This document shows, piece after piece, positions 1 to 9,074 of a stretch of 64,000 nucleotides of DNA. A program made the position numbers and the translations under genes. Under the pieces are notes generated by a model. The model saw only the letters and a program-made list of their open reading frames with translations. It ran no database searches and had not been told where the DNA came from. Source of the stretch: Arctopsyche grandis (lineage: Eukaryota; Arthropoda; Insecta; Trichoptera; Hydropsychidae); the NCBI RefSeq assembly GCF_051622035.1, contig NC_135357.1, positions 12,297,001-12,361,000 on the forward strand. The letters run 5' to 3'. Each line of letters begins with the position of its first letter. The stretch's first letter is position 1.

Positions 1-1526
1 GCCGGGTTTTTTGAGCTTTTATCGGGCTTAAGTATGGGAATTACGTTGGCTGTTTTCCAGTATTCTGGGAAATACCCGGTTAGTAAACATGCGTTGAATA
101 TTTTAGATAGTGAGACTAAAGCTTTAAATGGAAGTTGTCTGATTGTGATGTTATCTATTGAATCTCGCCCAGGTGCCTTTTTATTTTTTAAATTACGTAT
201 TATATTTTGGATTTCACACGGATGCACCAATTTTATATTTTTAGTACTGTTAGTGGGAGTTTTTGTGATGATTTTAATGGACCGGTTGACTTTATTATGC
301 GTTGGTATGTGATTGTAATGTTGTGTGAGTGTGTGATGTTTTTGGAAGGATTTTGATAATAGTTCTGCTTTGTCGCAATCACGCGTCACTGAGATTCCTG
401 CATCATCTAATGGAGGAATCGAGTTTTTTGTCCTGCGAATCGCTTTAGCTAATTTCCATAGAGAGCCATCAACTGAGCTCAATTTTTCTAATTTTTTAGA
501 CCAAGCTTCATTTTTGATTTCTTTGATTCTAATTTTAATTTGATATGTGAGCTTATTAATTAATGTTTTCAATGCTGGATTTTTTGATGTTTGCCAAATT
601 TTACGGAGTTTATTTTTACTTTTAATTAGATTTGCAACAAAGTCAGTTATCTCTAATTTGTGTTCAATGTATTGTGTCTTAGGTATGTGAAGGTGTTTGG
701 ATCGAGTTATTGATTCCGTTAGGTGTATTATGGAGCTGTCGATTTCGGTTTTGTTTGTGAGTCTGGTAGAAGTTAGAATGGTTTGGTCATTTATGTACGA
801 CTTGAACTCTTGCCAGTTAGCTCTCCCGTAATCCCAACTATGCTTGATGATTTCCTCGGGTTTCCCGTCGATTGAGAAGATTATCGGGAGATGATCAGAC
901 GACAGGGTTTGAAGGGCATTTGGTGTCGATATTTTTGGGCAGTTCTTGACGAGGACAAGATCTAGTGTGGATGGTTGTGAGTTATTTGTGGGATAGTGTG
1001 TGTATGTATCCGGATGAAGTAAGATTGTATCTGTTAGTTGAATGTATTTATAAAGAGTTGTGCCTTGTAGGTCAGTGTTTACGCAACTCCATAACGGATG
1101 TTTGGCATTAAAGTCACCAGCTACCACTACCGAACTATCAATGTTAAATATTTTGTTAAGATCGGATGCCAATAATCGTTTTTGGGGAGGATTGTAAGCG
1201 GATGCTACTATGTGATGGGTGTTGTTAATTGTTAGTTCGATGGCGGTTAGTTCTAAATTTTTTAGTGGCGGAGTTATTACGCGACAATGTTTAATTGACG
1301 ATTTTATAAAAATGGCAACTCCCCCTCCATGCTGTTCTCGGTCTTCGCGATAGCAGTTAAAGTTAGGTAGGTTAATACGGATATGAGGTTTTAAGAAGGT
1401 CTCGGAGATTAAAACTATGTCAACACAGTACTCACCGATCGCCGACTCTAGTTCGTCAATCTTATTCTTAAGTCCACGAGCATTCCAAGCTAGAATGTTC
1501 AGGCGCCTCCCGTTAATCAAAGACAT
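1..1526 (-). CDS. LINE ORF2, partial: AP endonuclease plus start of reverse transcriptase
   Basis: This is the enzyme ORF of the element; it nicks the target and copies the RNA. It starts with ATG at 1526-1524, inside the end of ORF1, and runs without a stop for about 508 codons to the window edge. Near the N-terminus LAWNARGLKNKIDEL is the first endonuclease motif. It is followed by ISETFLKP, YREDREQHGGGVAIFIK, VVAGDFNAKHPLWS, LDLVLVK and SSDHLPI, which are the APE motifs in the expected order, including the Asn, Glu, Asp and His positions. A linker follows, then KKAPGRDSIDN and WKTANVIPILKP, the start of the RT domain. The RT active site lies outside the window. The 14-nt overlap with ORF1 suggests reinitiation or a start-stop type of coupling. 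Confidence 0.9.
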   Translation of the reverse strand, partial: MSLINGRRLNILAWNARGLKNKIDELESAIGEYCVDIVLISETFLKPHIRINLPNFNCYREDREQHGGGVAIFIKSSIKHCRVITPPLKNLELTAIELTINNTHHIVASAYNPPQKRLLASDLNKIFNIDSSVVVAGDFNAKHPLWSCVNTDLQGTTLYKYIQLTDTILLHPDTYTHYPTNNSQPSTLDLVLVKNCPKISTPNALQTLSSDHLPIIFSIDGKPEEIIKHSWDYGRANWQEFKSYINDQTILTSTRLTNKTEIDSSIIHLTESITRSKHLHIPKTQYIEHKLEITDFVANLIKSKNKLRKIWQTSKNPALKTLINKLTYQIKIRIKEIKNEAWSKKLEKLSSVDGSLWKLAKAIRRTKNSIPPLDDAGISVTRDCDKAELLSKSFQKHHTLTQHYNHIPTHNKVNRSIKIITKTPTNSTKNIKLVHPCEIQNIIRNLKNKKAPGRDSIDNITIRQLPFKALVSLSKIFNACLLTGYFPEYWKTANVIPILKPDKSSKNP

Positions 1527-2721
1527 CGAGATATTCGACAAGCATGAGTGCCAGCTCTAGTTTGTCGGTGCAACCGCTGGCCTTGGCACGAATCTCCTGG
1601 AGGATCTTCAACATCTTCGTCATAGACGCCATGGAAGTTAGGTCTGTTGTTGGTTGAATGTTGGGATTGGTTGGTTGGTGGGGTTTTTTAGGGATATTTG
1701 GGATATTTGGTGAAGGAGTTTTAATGGTCGGTAGCTTTGGGAAGTTATGATCGTTAACGACCGGGATATTTTGTGGCTGCGCCACTGGGAGTTTCCAAGG
1801 GTTTGCTTTGACAATTGATGCTCGATTCTTCCTCGATTCCAGCATTTTCAGATAGCTCTGTCTTTTTGGACAATCTTTGAAGTTAGCGGGGTGAGATCCT
1901 GAACAGCCTGAGCAGACAGCAGGGGTAACTATTCCTTTATTGCATTGTGCGGTGAGGTGAGTGCCGGCACATTTGACGCACTTGGCCTGCCGATTGCAGT
2001 TTTTCGCAGCGTGTCCATATTCTTGGCATCTGAAACATTGAGTAATATTTTGTGATTTACTAGTATATTTAACGACACTGACCTTTGTGTAACAGATGTA
2101 CCGGATTTCTTTAATCTTCTTTGCCGATACCGATGGCTCGAAGAACACCAAGTATAGCTCGGTGGCGTTGCTCCTAGGCTCCTTCGTCTTCATCTGTATG
2201 ACTTTGGTTACAGGGAATCCCTGTCTGATGATGTCATCTTTAATATCAGCTTCCGGCAATGTCGGCAAGCCACGTACGACACTTTTTATTTCCTTTTCCT
2301 CCTTCCTGGAAAAGGTATGGAATTGTCGGTCTGGTGTCAATCCATCCCGAAGTTTTTTAAAGTCTTCAAGACTTTTACATTGTATCTTGACATTATTTTG
2401 ACCAATGTAAGTCATTGTGAAGTCTTTTATAAACTTCTTGATCGACTCGATCATGCTGCCGTGAGTGCCAGTAGCTGTCATGATGATGGGCGGGATTCTT
2501 CCACCGCTTCTGGGGACATCGGAAACTTCCAAGAGCCCTTCAAATTTGTTTTTCTCCTGAATTTTAAATTCAGGAGCAACATCTTTCACGTTCTTTGCCG
2601 TATGTTTTGGAAACTGCCACTCGGTCTCCATCTGAGCGGTCTGAGAGCAGCCTGGTTGAGGAGCTTCGGTTGTAGTTATCAGTGTCTTCTTAATTCGCTT
2701 TTTCAGGTTGGATCCTCGCAT
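1513..2721 (-). CDS. LINE ORF1: gag-like nucleic-acid-binding protein with three zinc knuckles
   Basis: This is the ORF1 protein of the jockey-type element, expected to bind element RNA and form the RNP. The frame is open from 2835, but the upstream part begins with GTG; the first ATG is at 2721 and gives 402 residues, so I use that start. A basic N-terminus (KKRIKK) is followed by a domain resembling the PRE_C2HC family, ending in YTKVSVVKYTS. Then come three knuckles: CFRC-x4-H-x4-C, CVKC-x3-H-x4-C and CSGC-x4-H-x5-C. The tail is rich in Pro and Asn. The stop codon overlaps the start of ORF2 by 14 nt. No disabling change is visible. The family assignment is firm; the exact clade name is inferred. 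Confidence 0.88.
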   Translation of the reverse strand: MRGSNLKKRIKKTLITTTEAPQPGCSQTAQMETEWQFPKHTAKNVKDVAPEFKIQEKNKFEGLLEVSDVPRSGGRIPPIIMTATGTHGSMIESIKKFIKDFTMTYIGQNNVKIQCKSLEDFKKLRDGLTPDRQFHTFSRKEEKEIKSVVRGLPTLPEADIKDDIIRQGFPVTKVIQMKTKEPRSNATELYLVFFEPSVSAKKIKEIRYICYTKVSVVKYTSKSQNITQCFRCQEYGHAAKNCNRQAKCVKCAGTHLTAQCNKGIVTPAVCSGCSGSHPANFKDCPKRQSYLKMLESRKNRASIVKANPWKLPVAQPQNIPVVNDHNFPKLPTIKTPSPNIPNIPKKPHQPTNPNIQPTTDLTSMASMTKMLKILQEIRAKASGCTDKLELALMLVEYLDVFD

Positions 2722-2894
2722 GGTGCCAACATGTGTTCGTTTGGTGTTCGTTTTGTGGGGGGTGTTTGTTTTGTATGTTAAAAGGTGTGGGTTTTTTGAC
2801 GGTATGGCGTATCGCTGTATTATGAGCGCTCGCACAGAGAGTACGTCTTCGGCACGTCCGTTCTCACGGAGCGTCGAGTGACGAGTGAAATTCT

Positions 2895-2899
2895 ACTGA
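2895..2899 (-). promoter_or_regulatory. initiator (TCAGT) at the LINE 5' end
   Basis: On the minus strand TCAGT matches the arthropod initiator and sits at the edge between AT-rich flank and the GC-richer 5' UTR. Jockey-type elements use internal promoters that start at their first base, so this fits. No TATA box is needed or seen. The position of the start is inferred. Confidence 0.4.
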
Positions 2900-2900
2900 A

Positions 2901-3974
2901 TTCGTTTTTGGTACTTTAAATACGAATATTTAATCATTTCATACAGAAATATATAAAAAAATCACAATGTTTCTAAGAATTAGAAAATTTCAAAATAAAT
3001 CAAAAAGTATTTCCGAATAATGTTATTGCAAAGGTTTCTAATTTTTTTATCAACATTTTTGTCACGGTACTTTTCTTGGTGATTTTTTATTTTTTCCACA
3101 TCACCATTGACTTGAAAACAACCTGAAAAGTCACTCAAAAAATTTTTCCAAACGTCTAAAAAATTTCTTGTATGCATGTATTTTTCTTTTTGTATAAAAT
3201 GACAATCTTAAAACAATAATAAATTATAAGAAAAATATTTGAAAATATTGCATGCACTCAGTTTGAAAATCAGTCACTTCATTTAATGGTTAACGATCTC
3301 TGATATCTTCCAATAATATTATCAAAATTATATTGTAATACTTTAAACCTGCCGAAGATAAAGCCTTATTTTCTTTGCATTTAAATAATATTCAACGCAA
3401 TACGAACATTTTTTTATTAAAACTTATTTTAATAGGAATGAATTTTAATGCACTAAATAAATAAAAAATTGATATATTTAAAGCTTTTATTTACTTTTCA
3501 CTTAAACGAACTTGCATAATTAACATATTTAATAATAAAATTAAAAAACTTCCTCGCACTCACTTTTATCTAATTTTTTCGTCGTTTTTATTAACAGAAA
3601 TGTAGATTTGATTATAAAATGATACTGGTCTCTACATATTGAGCTTTTCCGATTTTAAACTTGTCAATGAAAGTGCTTCGGTTCAAATTTTGTAGCTACA
3701 TATATATGTACATATACCTATATTTTCAAAAAGTATACATACATACATATAGCAATCACGTTAATGTAGATAGCCAATTTGACCGTTTGAATTATCGCGG
3801 ATGTCGTTTAGAGGGAAATTGCAATAGGTTTGCCACGACACATACACACTAATAGGGGGCGGTATGTATGTATGTATGTACGTACATACGATGGTAGTAA
3901 ACCCTAGTCCAGTCCTGGATAAACGAGAACCAAATAAACGAACTCGCAGCCGACTAACGTCCAAATTAGCTAAT
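2901..3974. other. AT-rich non-coding stretch
   Basis: No gene is seen. It holds scattered TATG/CATA runs near 3700-3760 and 3860-3890. The short frames here are not supported by splice sites or similarity. Confidence 0.6.
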
Positions 3975-3984
3975 GTATACGATA

Positions 3985-4145
3985 CTCTGCGGTGTCGGGG
4001 ATATCAGATCGTACTTTGGCCAGGGGGGCCCGCAAAAAATATATACATTAAAACTCCGCGCTGGGGGGCCCCGAAGGACCCCCGACTACCCCACCCCAAC
4101 GTAAGGGCTGTGAGCCGTAATGAATATGTATTCGCCGCTAGGTAA
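3985..4145. mobile_element. 161-bp GC-rich insert flanked by 10-bp direct repeats
   Basis: GTATACGATA occurs at 3975-3984 and again at 4146-4155, directly on both sides of a 161-bp block whose base composition (many G and C runs such as GGGGGGCCC) is unlike the AT-rich surroundings. This is the form of a target-site duplication. The block has no reading frame, no tRNA box and no terminal inverted repeat that I can see. It could be a SINE, a processed RNA copy or a non-autonomous element. The identity is unknown. Confidence 0.5.
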
Positions 4146-4155
4146 GTATACGATA

Positions 4156-4933
4156 AAAAAAATTGATATCAATACATATGTATGTATGTACATTCTGGTT
4201 TGTTATTTATTTGAGTGAAAATTAATATGTTTTTTTATGGCAATTAAATTGCTGAAATCTATTTCTCAATCTGGATGAAAAATTGCTGTAACTTTATGAA
4301 ATTTCTCGTGTACAATGCAATTTAATATTTCTAAGGAGAATAAATCCTGGCGCAAAGTGAAACGAACGAACTTACGTACACAAATAGGAAGCATAATAAA
4401 TAACCATAATTCCGAGCTTTCTCAGTGTTTCTCAACTAAAGGCTTCCACTGCGTACATATATACTTACGTAACTCCAGTATTATGTATGTATACCTTTCA
4501 TAAGCCAAATAGGATGATGACTTTTTTTTTACATCTCCAAATGTTCTTATGATTACAAATTACAATTTTATTTTAAAAATAAATCGTTTTATAAGACGAC
4601 TTTTTTTTAATTAGTATAAATGCTAAAATAAGTAATAAATATATGAATAAAATTTTCTGCATAATATTTTGAACTCTTGCTATTAAAGCAATTACTATAC
4701 TGACCTTCAATTCAATTATTAAAGAATATAAATGCTTTTTGCGATTTGAATATTTACATTATAAATATTAGGAGTTTGAGAATCACAATTAATTCTAAAA
4801 CATTTTAATTTTCTTTGAGTCAAATTCAATCATGTCAGTCTCCAAGCGTGATTTTTTCTTTTCGCTACATTTAAATAAATGATTGACAATAAAAAAAATA
4901 ACTTTTTCTTATATTACAAAAAATAGAAAAATC

Positions 4934-5014
<81 letters not shown>

Positions 5015-5024
5015 ATAGTCATTT

Positions 5025-5066
<42 letters not shown>

Positions 5067-5079
5067 GTAGGTATTATAT
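4156..5079. repeat. AT-rich stretch with (TA)n microsatellites
   Basis: (TA)n runs lie at about 4938-5007 and 5026-5060. The rest is AT-rich without a gene. The 63-residue frame across the TA runs is a simple-repeat artefact. Confidence 0.8.
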
Positions 5080-5084
5080 TATAC

Positions 5085-5520
5085 TCCGAAACCTGGACAC
5101 CCCCGAAAATTTGGGCTTAGGACACTGCCCCCGAAACATCCTCTCTTGACTATGGATACAGACCTGAACGCTTAGATGAAAAGCTCGTCTTGTACATATA
5201 TTTATTTGTATGTGGATGCATTGCGGTATAAAAGTATTAACCATTGTCCAAACAACATATATAAGGCTTTGTTCGGTTCGGTTTGTTTAGGCGGCCGTTA
5301 GTGTACACGAACCGAACAATAATTTATTCGCAATAAAATTTGCCAAAAAATATTTTACCGTCGCTTCGTCGTTTCCCCGAGAGAAATAGGTGTTTTTATT
5401 AAGGCTTTATGCGAAAAGAAACTTTTTCACTAGCTAATGAATTCCACGGCCCCGGTATACTTATAAGCCTATAAGACTACAACGACGCAATCAAATAAAT
5501 TATACCCGAGTGTCCTGCGG
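5085..5520 (+). promoter_or_regulatory. promoter-like or LTR-like segment, unassigned
   Basis: The segment is less AT-rich than its flanks and has GGTATAAAAG at about 5224-5233, TATATAAGGC at about 5259-5268 and a poly(A)-like AATAAAA at about 5332. TATA box followed by AATAAA within 110 bp is the layout of an LTR. I could not find matching TG/CA ends or a target duplication, so it stays a suggestion. Confidence 0.25.
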
Positions 5521-7455
5521 TCGGCGAAATTGCGAATAGGACTTATTCCATTGTATGAAATTATACACATATACATATGTATGTACATATGTATGATGAT
5601 AAATATATCCGATACAAAAAAAATATCCATAGCACTCTGTCGCAGATTTGATGTAGTGTTTTATATTATATTAAAGCAAATTGTTTTATCAAACTCAATG
5701 CAAATGCGAAAAGTGTATTTTAGAAATAGTAATAAATTTTCTTTATATCACTATAAGTACATACATACATACATATATCTGTTCAATTCAAGGCTTACGT
5801 ATGCTTATGTATGTATGTATGCAAGTATGAGTTTTTACGTGTTTGCAAATATTAACGAAGGAAAATATATAATTTTCGCTCTCTAGCGTTTGGTGGGATA
5901 CAACTTAAAAGGGATTATAAGGGGTAAAAAATACCCTGGGTTCTGACCAGTATCGTGTCTTCCCTAATTGAAGGTTATTATTTCGGAAACCTGCCCTGCA
6001 AATATTTCACGAAAAAAACCCCAAAAAAAGAATACACAAAAATATAATACCTATGAACATTGTCTTTAGGGAAAATTTATAGCATGCGAAACATATAAAA
6101 TGAATAATGTACAATTTTATTAAAAAAGCTTGATAATTATTGCTTTAAAATATGTAGAATATCTAAGTGTATGTACATATGTACATACATTATGAGCAGA
6201 TTTTTAATTTGTTTAAAACTCATTATTTGTGCAGAACTAATAAACGGTAATAGTAATTAATTATATAGGTTTATTATATTATATGTATACTTCTTGAATA
6301 ATGCAAGTATTTAGCAAATTCGTTTTATTTTTTTCCGGTCAAACTCCTTTTTCCTCCCTTTATCTACCAATATTTATGACCAGATAAACGAGTGAAATCT
6401 GCGAAAAGGGGGACGAACAACGCGCCTGCAGATATGCAAATTGCACCGGATTAAAAATAAAACCGCAATTAGCAATAATTAAACTTTATCTTAATTAGTC
6501 GCTTCACATCATAAAACCAGCAATATATCCAAAGTTTAACTCTTATTTTTTCCGCGCAGAAATTTTTAATTGCCATAATTAATCAGTTTTATCACTTATC
6601 GGATTACGAAAAATTTCTCTAGGAAGCATACTTTTATATCACATCTTTGAATGCAAATCTTATATTATATTGTACATAATAATAATAAAATCAATATTAA
6701 ATGTTTTTAAGTCTTCAATTTTCAAGGACTGAAATATAATATCTCTCCACGGGATTTCTTTTATAAGCATCGAAACTGAAAATGTTACTTTTCGTGATGA
6801 TGAAGAGAGGTGCCAGAAAAAAGATTAAATTTCCAGTGGACTTTTCCGAGCGTTCGCTCGCTCTCTTAAAATTCTCAGACGCTGTAAAATTGAGGAATAA
6901 ATTATCTATCATAATAAGTTATTGAAGGGAGAATAGGTGAAAGAATATAGAGGGGGTGGTGGGTTGAAACGTGACGAGGAAAGGCTAAGTGTCTACATCG
7001 CCTTGTTTTACCCACCCCTTCTACATCCTCCCACCGCCCAGCATCCCCTCTTGCAAATTTGAATTTCTCACAATCGGTCTTTGTGTAAAGGAGCAATCAT
7101 TATAAATTTGATGGCATAACAAGTGCACAGCTCGGCAGCGGGGGCATTTATAATGCCATAAAGTCCCGGGGCGAATTTTAACTATCAAACTTAGACTATC
7201 AATTTGGCATTGGAGGAAGATTAAATCGACATTTCTCACAGCACGAACCACTGATTGACAACCACAAAGGACTGATTTTGGATTTTTATTAACAAAAATA
7301 TGAAAACGGAATTCAAATTGTAGTTAAACCGAATTTGATGTCCACCAAGAGTTTCAACACATATTCTAGGCCGTTTACCATTAACTTGCAAACAAGTCTT
7401 TTTGATGAATGGGTTGGTGTGGAGAGATTCAAATGACAATTGATGGGTTGGAGTG
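5521..7455. other. AT-rich non-coding stretch
   Basis: No gene or clear repeat was recognised apart from TATG/CATA runs around 5570-5600, 5755-5830 and 6170-6190. Confidence 0.55.
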
Positions 7456-7562
7456 AGAACAAGTGCTCGAATGATATCCAAAAAAGTATAAAAAGGTGCA
7501 AAGACGATCTCAAATTAAATGAGTGGACAGAGTAAATAAAGAGTATGTGTAGTGCTAAGTTG
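7456..7562 (+). mobile_element. RTE-like LINE 3'-end fragment
   Basis: The block starting GTGCTCGAATGATATCC corresponds to the stretch that encodes the conserved LEWYPRECKR tail region in the better copies of this window (46300-46560 and 62900-63215). It carries substitutions and stops. It is a relic only. Confidence 0.5.
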
Positions 7563-7884
7563 CTCAGCAACTAATGTTACCTTTTTTACAAGGTTTTTAT
7601 CAGCTTCACTCTGCTAATTCAGTGACATTCCTGCCCTTCATAAATTTGTGACCTGATTTTGAACCACTTCCACCTACTAGATCGCTTTGATATTTTACCG
7701 ACATACGGCGTTAGCCTAACGTTAGCTAACATTGAAGTAAACTAAGGTCTCCGACATGAAGCTAAAGGAGTTTAATCATTAACGAACTCATTAAAAATTA
7801 CATCGGAATCTTGTGTCGGATCGAAACAACCCACAGGTTAAAAACTAGATCATTGATAAAAGTTACTTTGTTCACTCTCATTTT

Positions 7885-8105
7885 TTACTTCACACCCATG
7901 TATTACATTTCCTGTTTCTCCTCGAAATACCGTGCACAAAACGTTCCACACTTCTTTGAGTGCATTAGACTTGTCTAACATTCTACATATTATACATAGT
8001 ATTCAATACACAAATACTATATGGCATTTTTTATTTGCAAACAGCATTCATTTGCTAAATGCGCTCCATCTTAATTTGATTCTTCCCTTTATATGCTCTT
8101 CAGAT
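7885..8105 (-). mobile_element. RTE-like LINE 3'-end fragment
   Basis: The block with CGTTCCACACTTCTTTGAGT matches the segment that follows the GTTATG-CGAGCAT sequence in the other minus-strand copies (near 18110-18160, 30680-30720 and 47030-47070). It is heavily mutated and carries no open frame. Confidence 0.45.
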
Positions 8106-8430
8106 GTACCGGACATGTTAATAATTTGACCTAATTAAATATATTTATTTATTTTTAGATATTTTTGCCACAGAGACATTACAGAATACTCCAACGCGTC
8201 GCTTTGACCAGACATATAAATAATACAAATACTATATATATTATTTTTTTTACAAACATATATACAAATATACCAGGAAGGCCTAACAGGTAAACCCCAA
8301 TGCGCCTTCCTGGCGAATTACAAAAATTACAGCATTATTTTATTACATAAGTCGCTGAAAACTCGAAATTAACGAGACATCTTTGAATTTTTACATAAAA
8401 TTTTATTGTACATAGTGTATATGATCATAT

Positions 8431-8667
8431 AGTGGTGACATAGCAGGTAGAAAGGTTTTTAGCCTATTTAATCAGGAACCGTTTCAACAATTAAATCAGA
8501 AAAATTGGCAAACTCTGATAGGAAACGATCGAAACGAGTCACAAGTATCCAAGTCTGACCAGCAGCATTACAGAAAATATTATTTTTCAATCGAGGTCGA
8601 TCGGGATCGAACCCGGCTTCTTCTCGGCGCTAAGCAAAAGCCCAACCACCGAGCCATGCTGCTGGCT
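8431..8667 (-). mobile_element. tRNA-derived SINE, copy A
   Basis: On the minus strand the head carries a perfect pol III box A, TGGCTCGGTGG (646-656 of this kilobase, i.e. 8646-8656), and box B, GGTTCGATCCC (8603-8613). The body holds GATCGTTTCCTATCAGAG and TTGTTGAAACGGTTCC-like blocks found in all other copies. The 3' side ends near the TCACCACTAT block at 8431. This is the best copy for defining the head. Confidence 0.8.
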
Positions 8668-8670
8668 ATT

Positions 8671-8722
8671 CTGTATTCTTATACATGTTTATATGTACAT
8701 ATGTACATATATAAGAATACAG
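8671..8722. repeat. hairpin with 13-bp arms
   Basis: CTGTATTCTTATA (8671-8683) and its exact reverse complement (8710-8722) flank a loop of ATGTACAT repeats. It sits immediately upstream of SINE copy A. It may be a microsatellite-derived palindrome. Confidence 0.6.
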
Positions 8723-8806
8723 ATATGTATATATGTAAGCATTATACAAATTCTATATATAGGAATTAGCGACAAATATATGTTAGATCTATAGATAATA
8801 AATCTT

Positions 8807-9069
8807 TGAAATCATATTCAAATAGTGTTAACTTAGTGGGTAGGATGGTTTTTTGCCAATTTGATGGAGGAACCGCTTCAACAATGAAATCAGACAAATT
8901 GGCAAAATCTGATAAGAAACGATCGACTTGGAGTCACAAATATCGAAGTCTGACCTTTAATATCATATTCAGAATAAATTCTTCTCAACAGAAGTCAGCC
9001 CAAGAAATCGAACCCGGTGACCTCTTGGTGTTTAGTATCAACGCAACCACTGAGCCACGCTGCTGGCTA
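8807..9069 (-). mobile_element. tRNA-derived SINE, copy B
   Basis: Same family and orientation as copy A, 140 bp away. The head has TGGCTCAGTGG (box A consensus) and GGTTCGATTTC (box B with one change). The body and the ATTTGAATATGATTTC-type 3' block are present. Near full length. Confidence 0.8.
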
Positions 9070-9074
9070 GTTGT

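Larger units (their letters stand above)
1..2900 (-). mobile_element. jockey-clade non-LTR retrotransposon, 5' part (3' end lies outside the window)
   Basis: The element reads on the minus strand from about 2898 to the left edge. It holds a short GC-richer 5' UTR, ORF1 (1513-2721) and ORF2 (from 1526 off the edge). An insect initiator-like TCAGT (minus strand, 895-899 of the third kilobase, i.e. 2895-2899) lies just where the GC-richer sequence gives way to AT-rich flank, and probably marks the transcription start and the 5' end. Both reading frames are free of stops and frameshifts, unlike every other LINE in the window, so this is a young and perhaps intact copy. The clade is inferred from the gag zinc knuckles plus the APE-type endonuclease and RT order. 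Confidence 0.9.

Noticed and set aside
2096..2781. Two plus-strand frames (101 and 154 codons)
   Set aside because: They are shadows of the LINE ORF1 on the minus strand, which has clear zinc knuckles.
4871..5062. Tyr-Ile repeat frame
   Set aside because: It is translation of a (TA)n microsatellite.
8603..8656. tRNA gene
   Set aside because: Boxes A and B are present but no cloverleaf with a proper acceptor stem or anticodon arm can be drawn, and the head is joined to a SINE body repeated many times.
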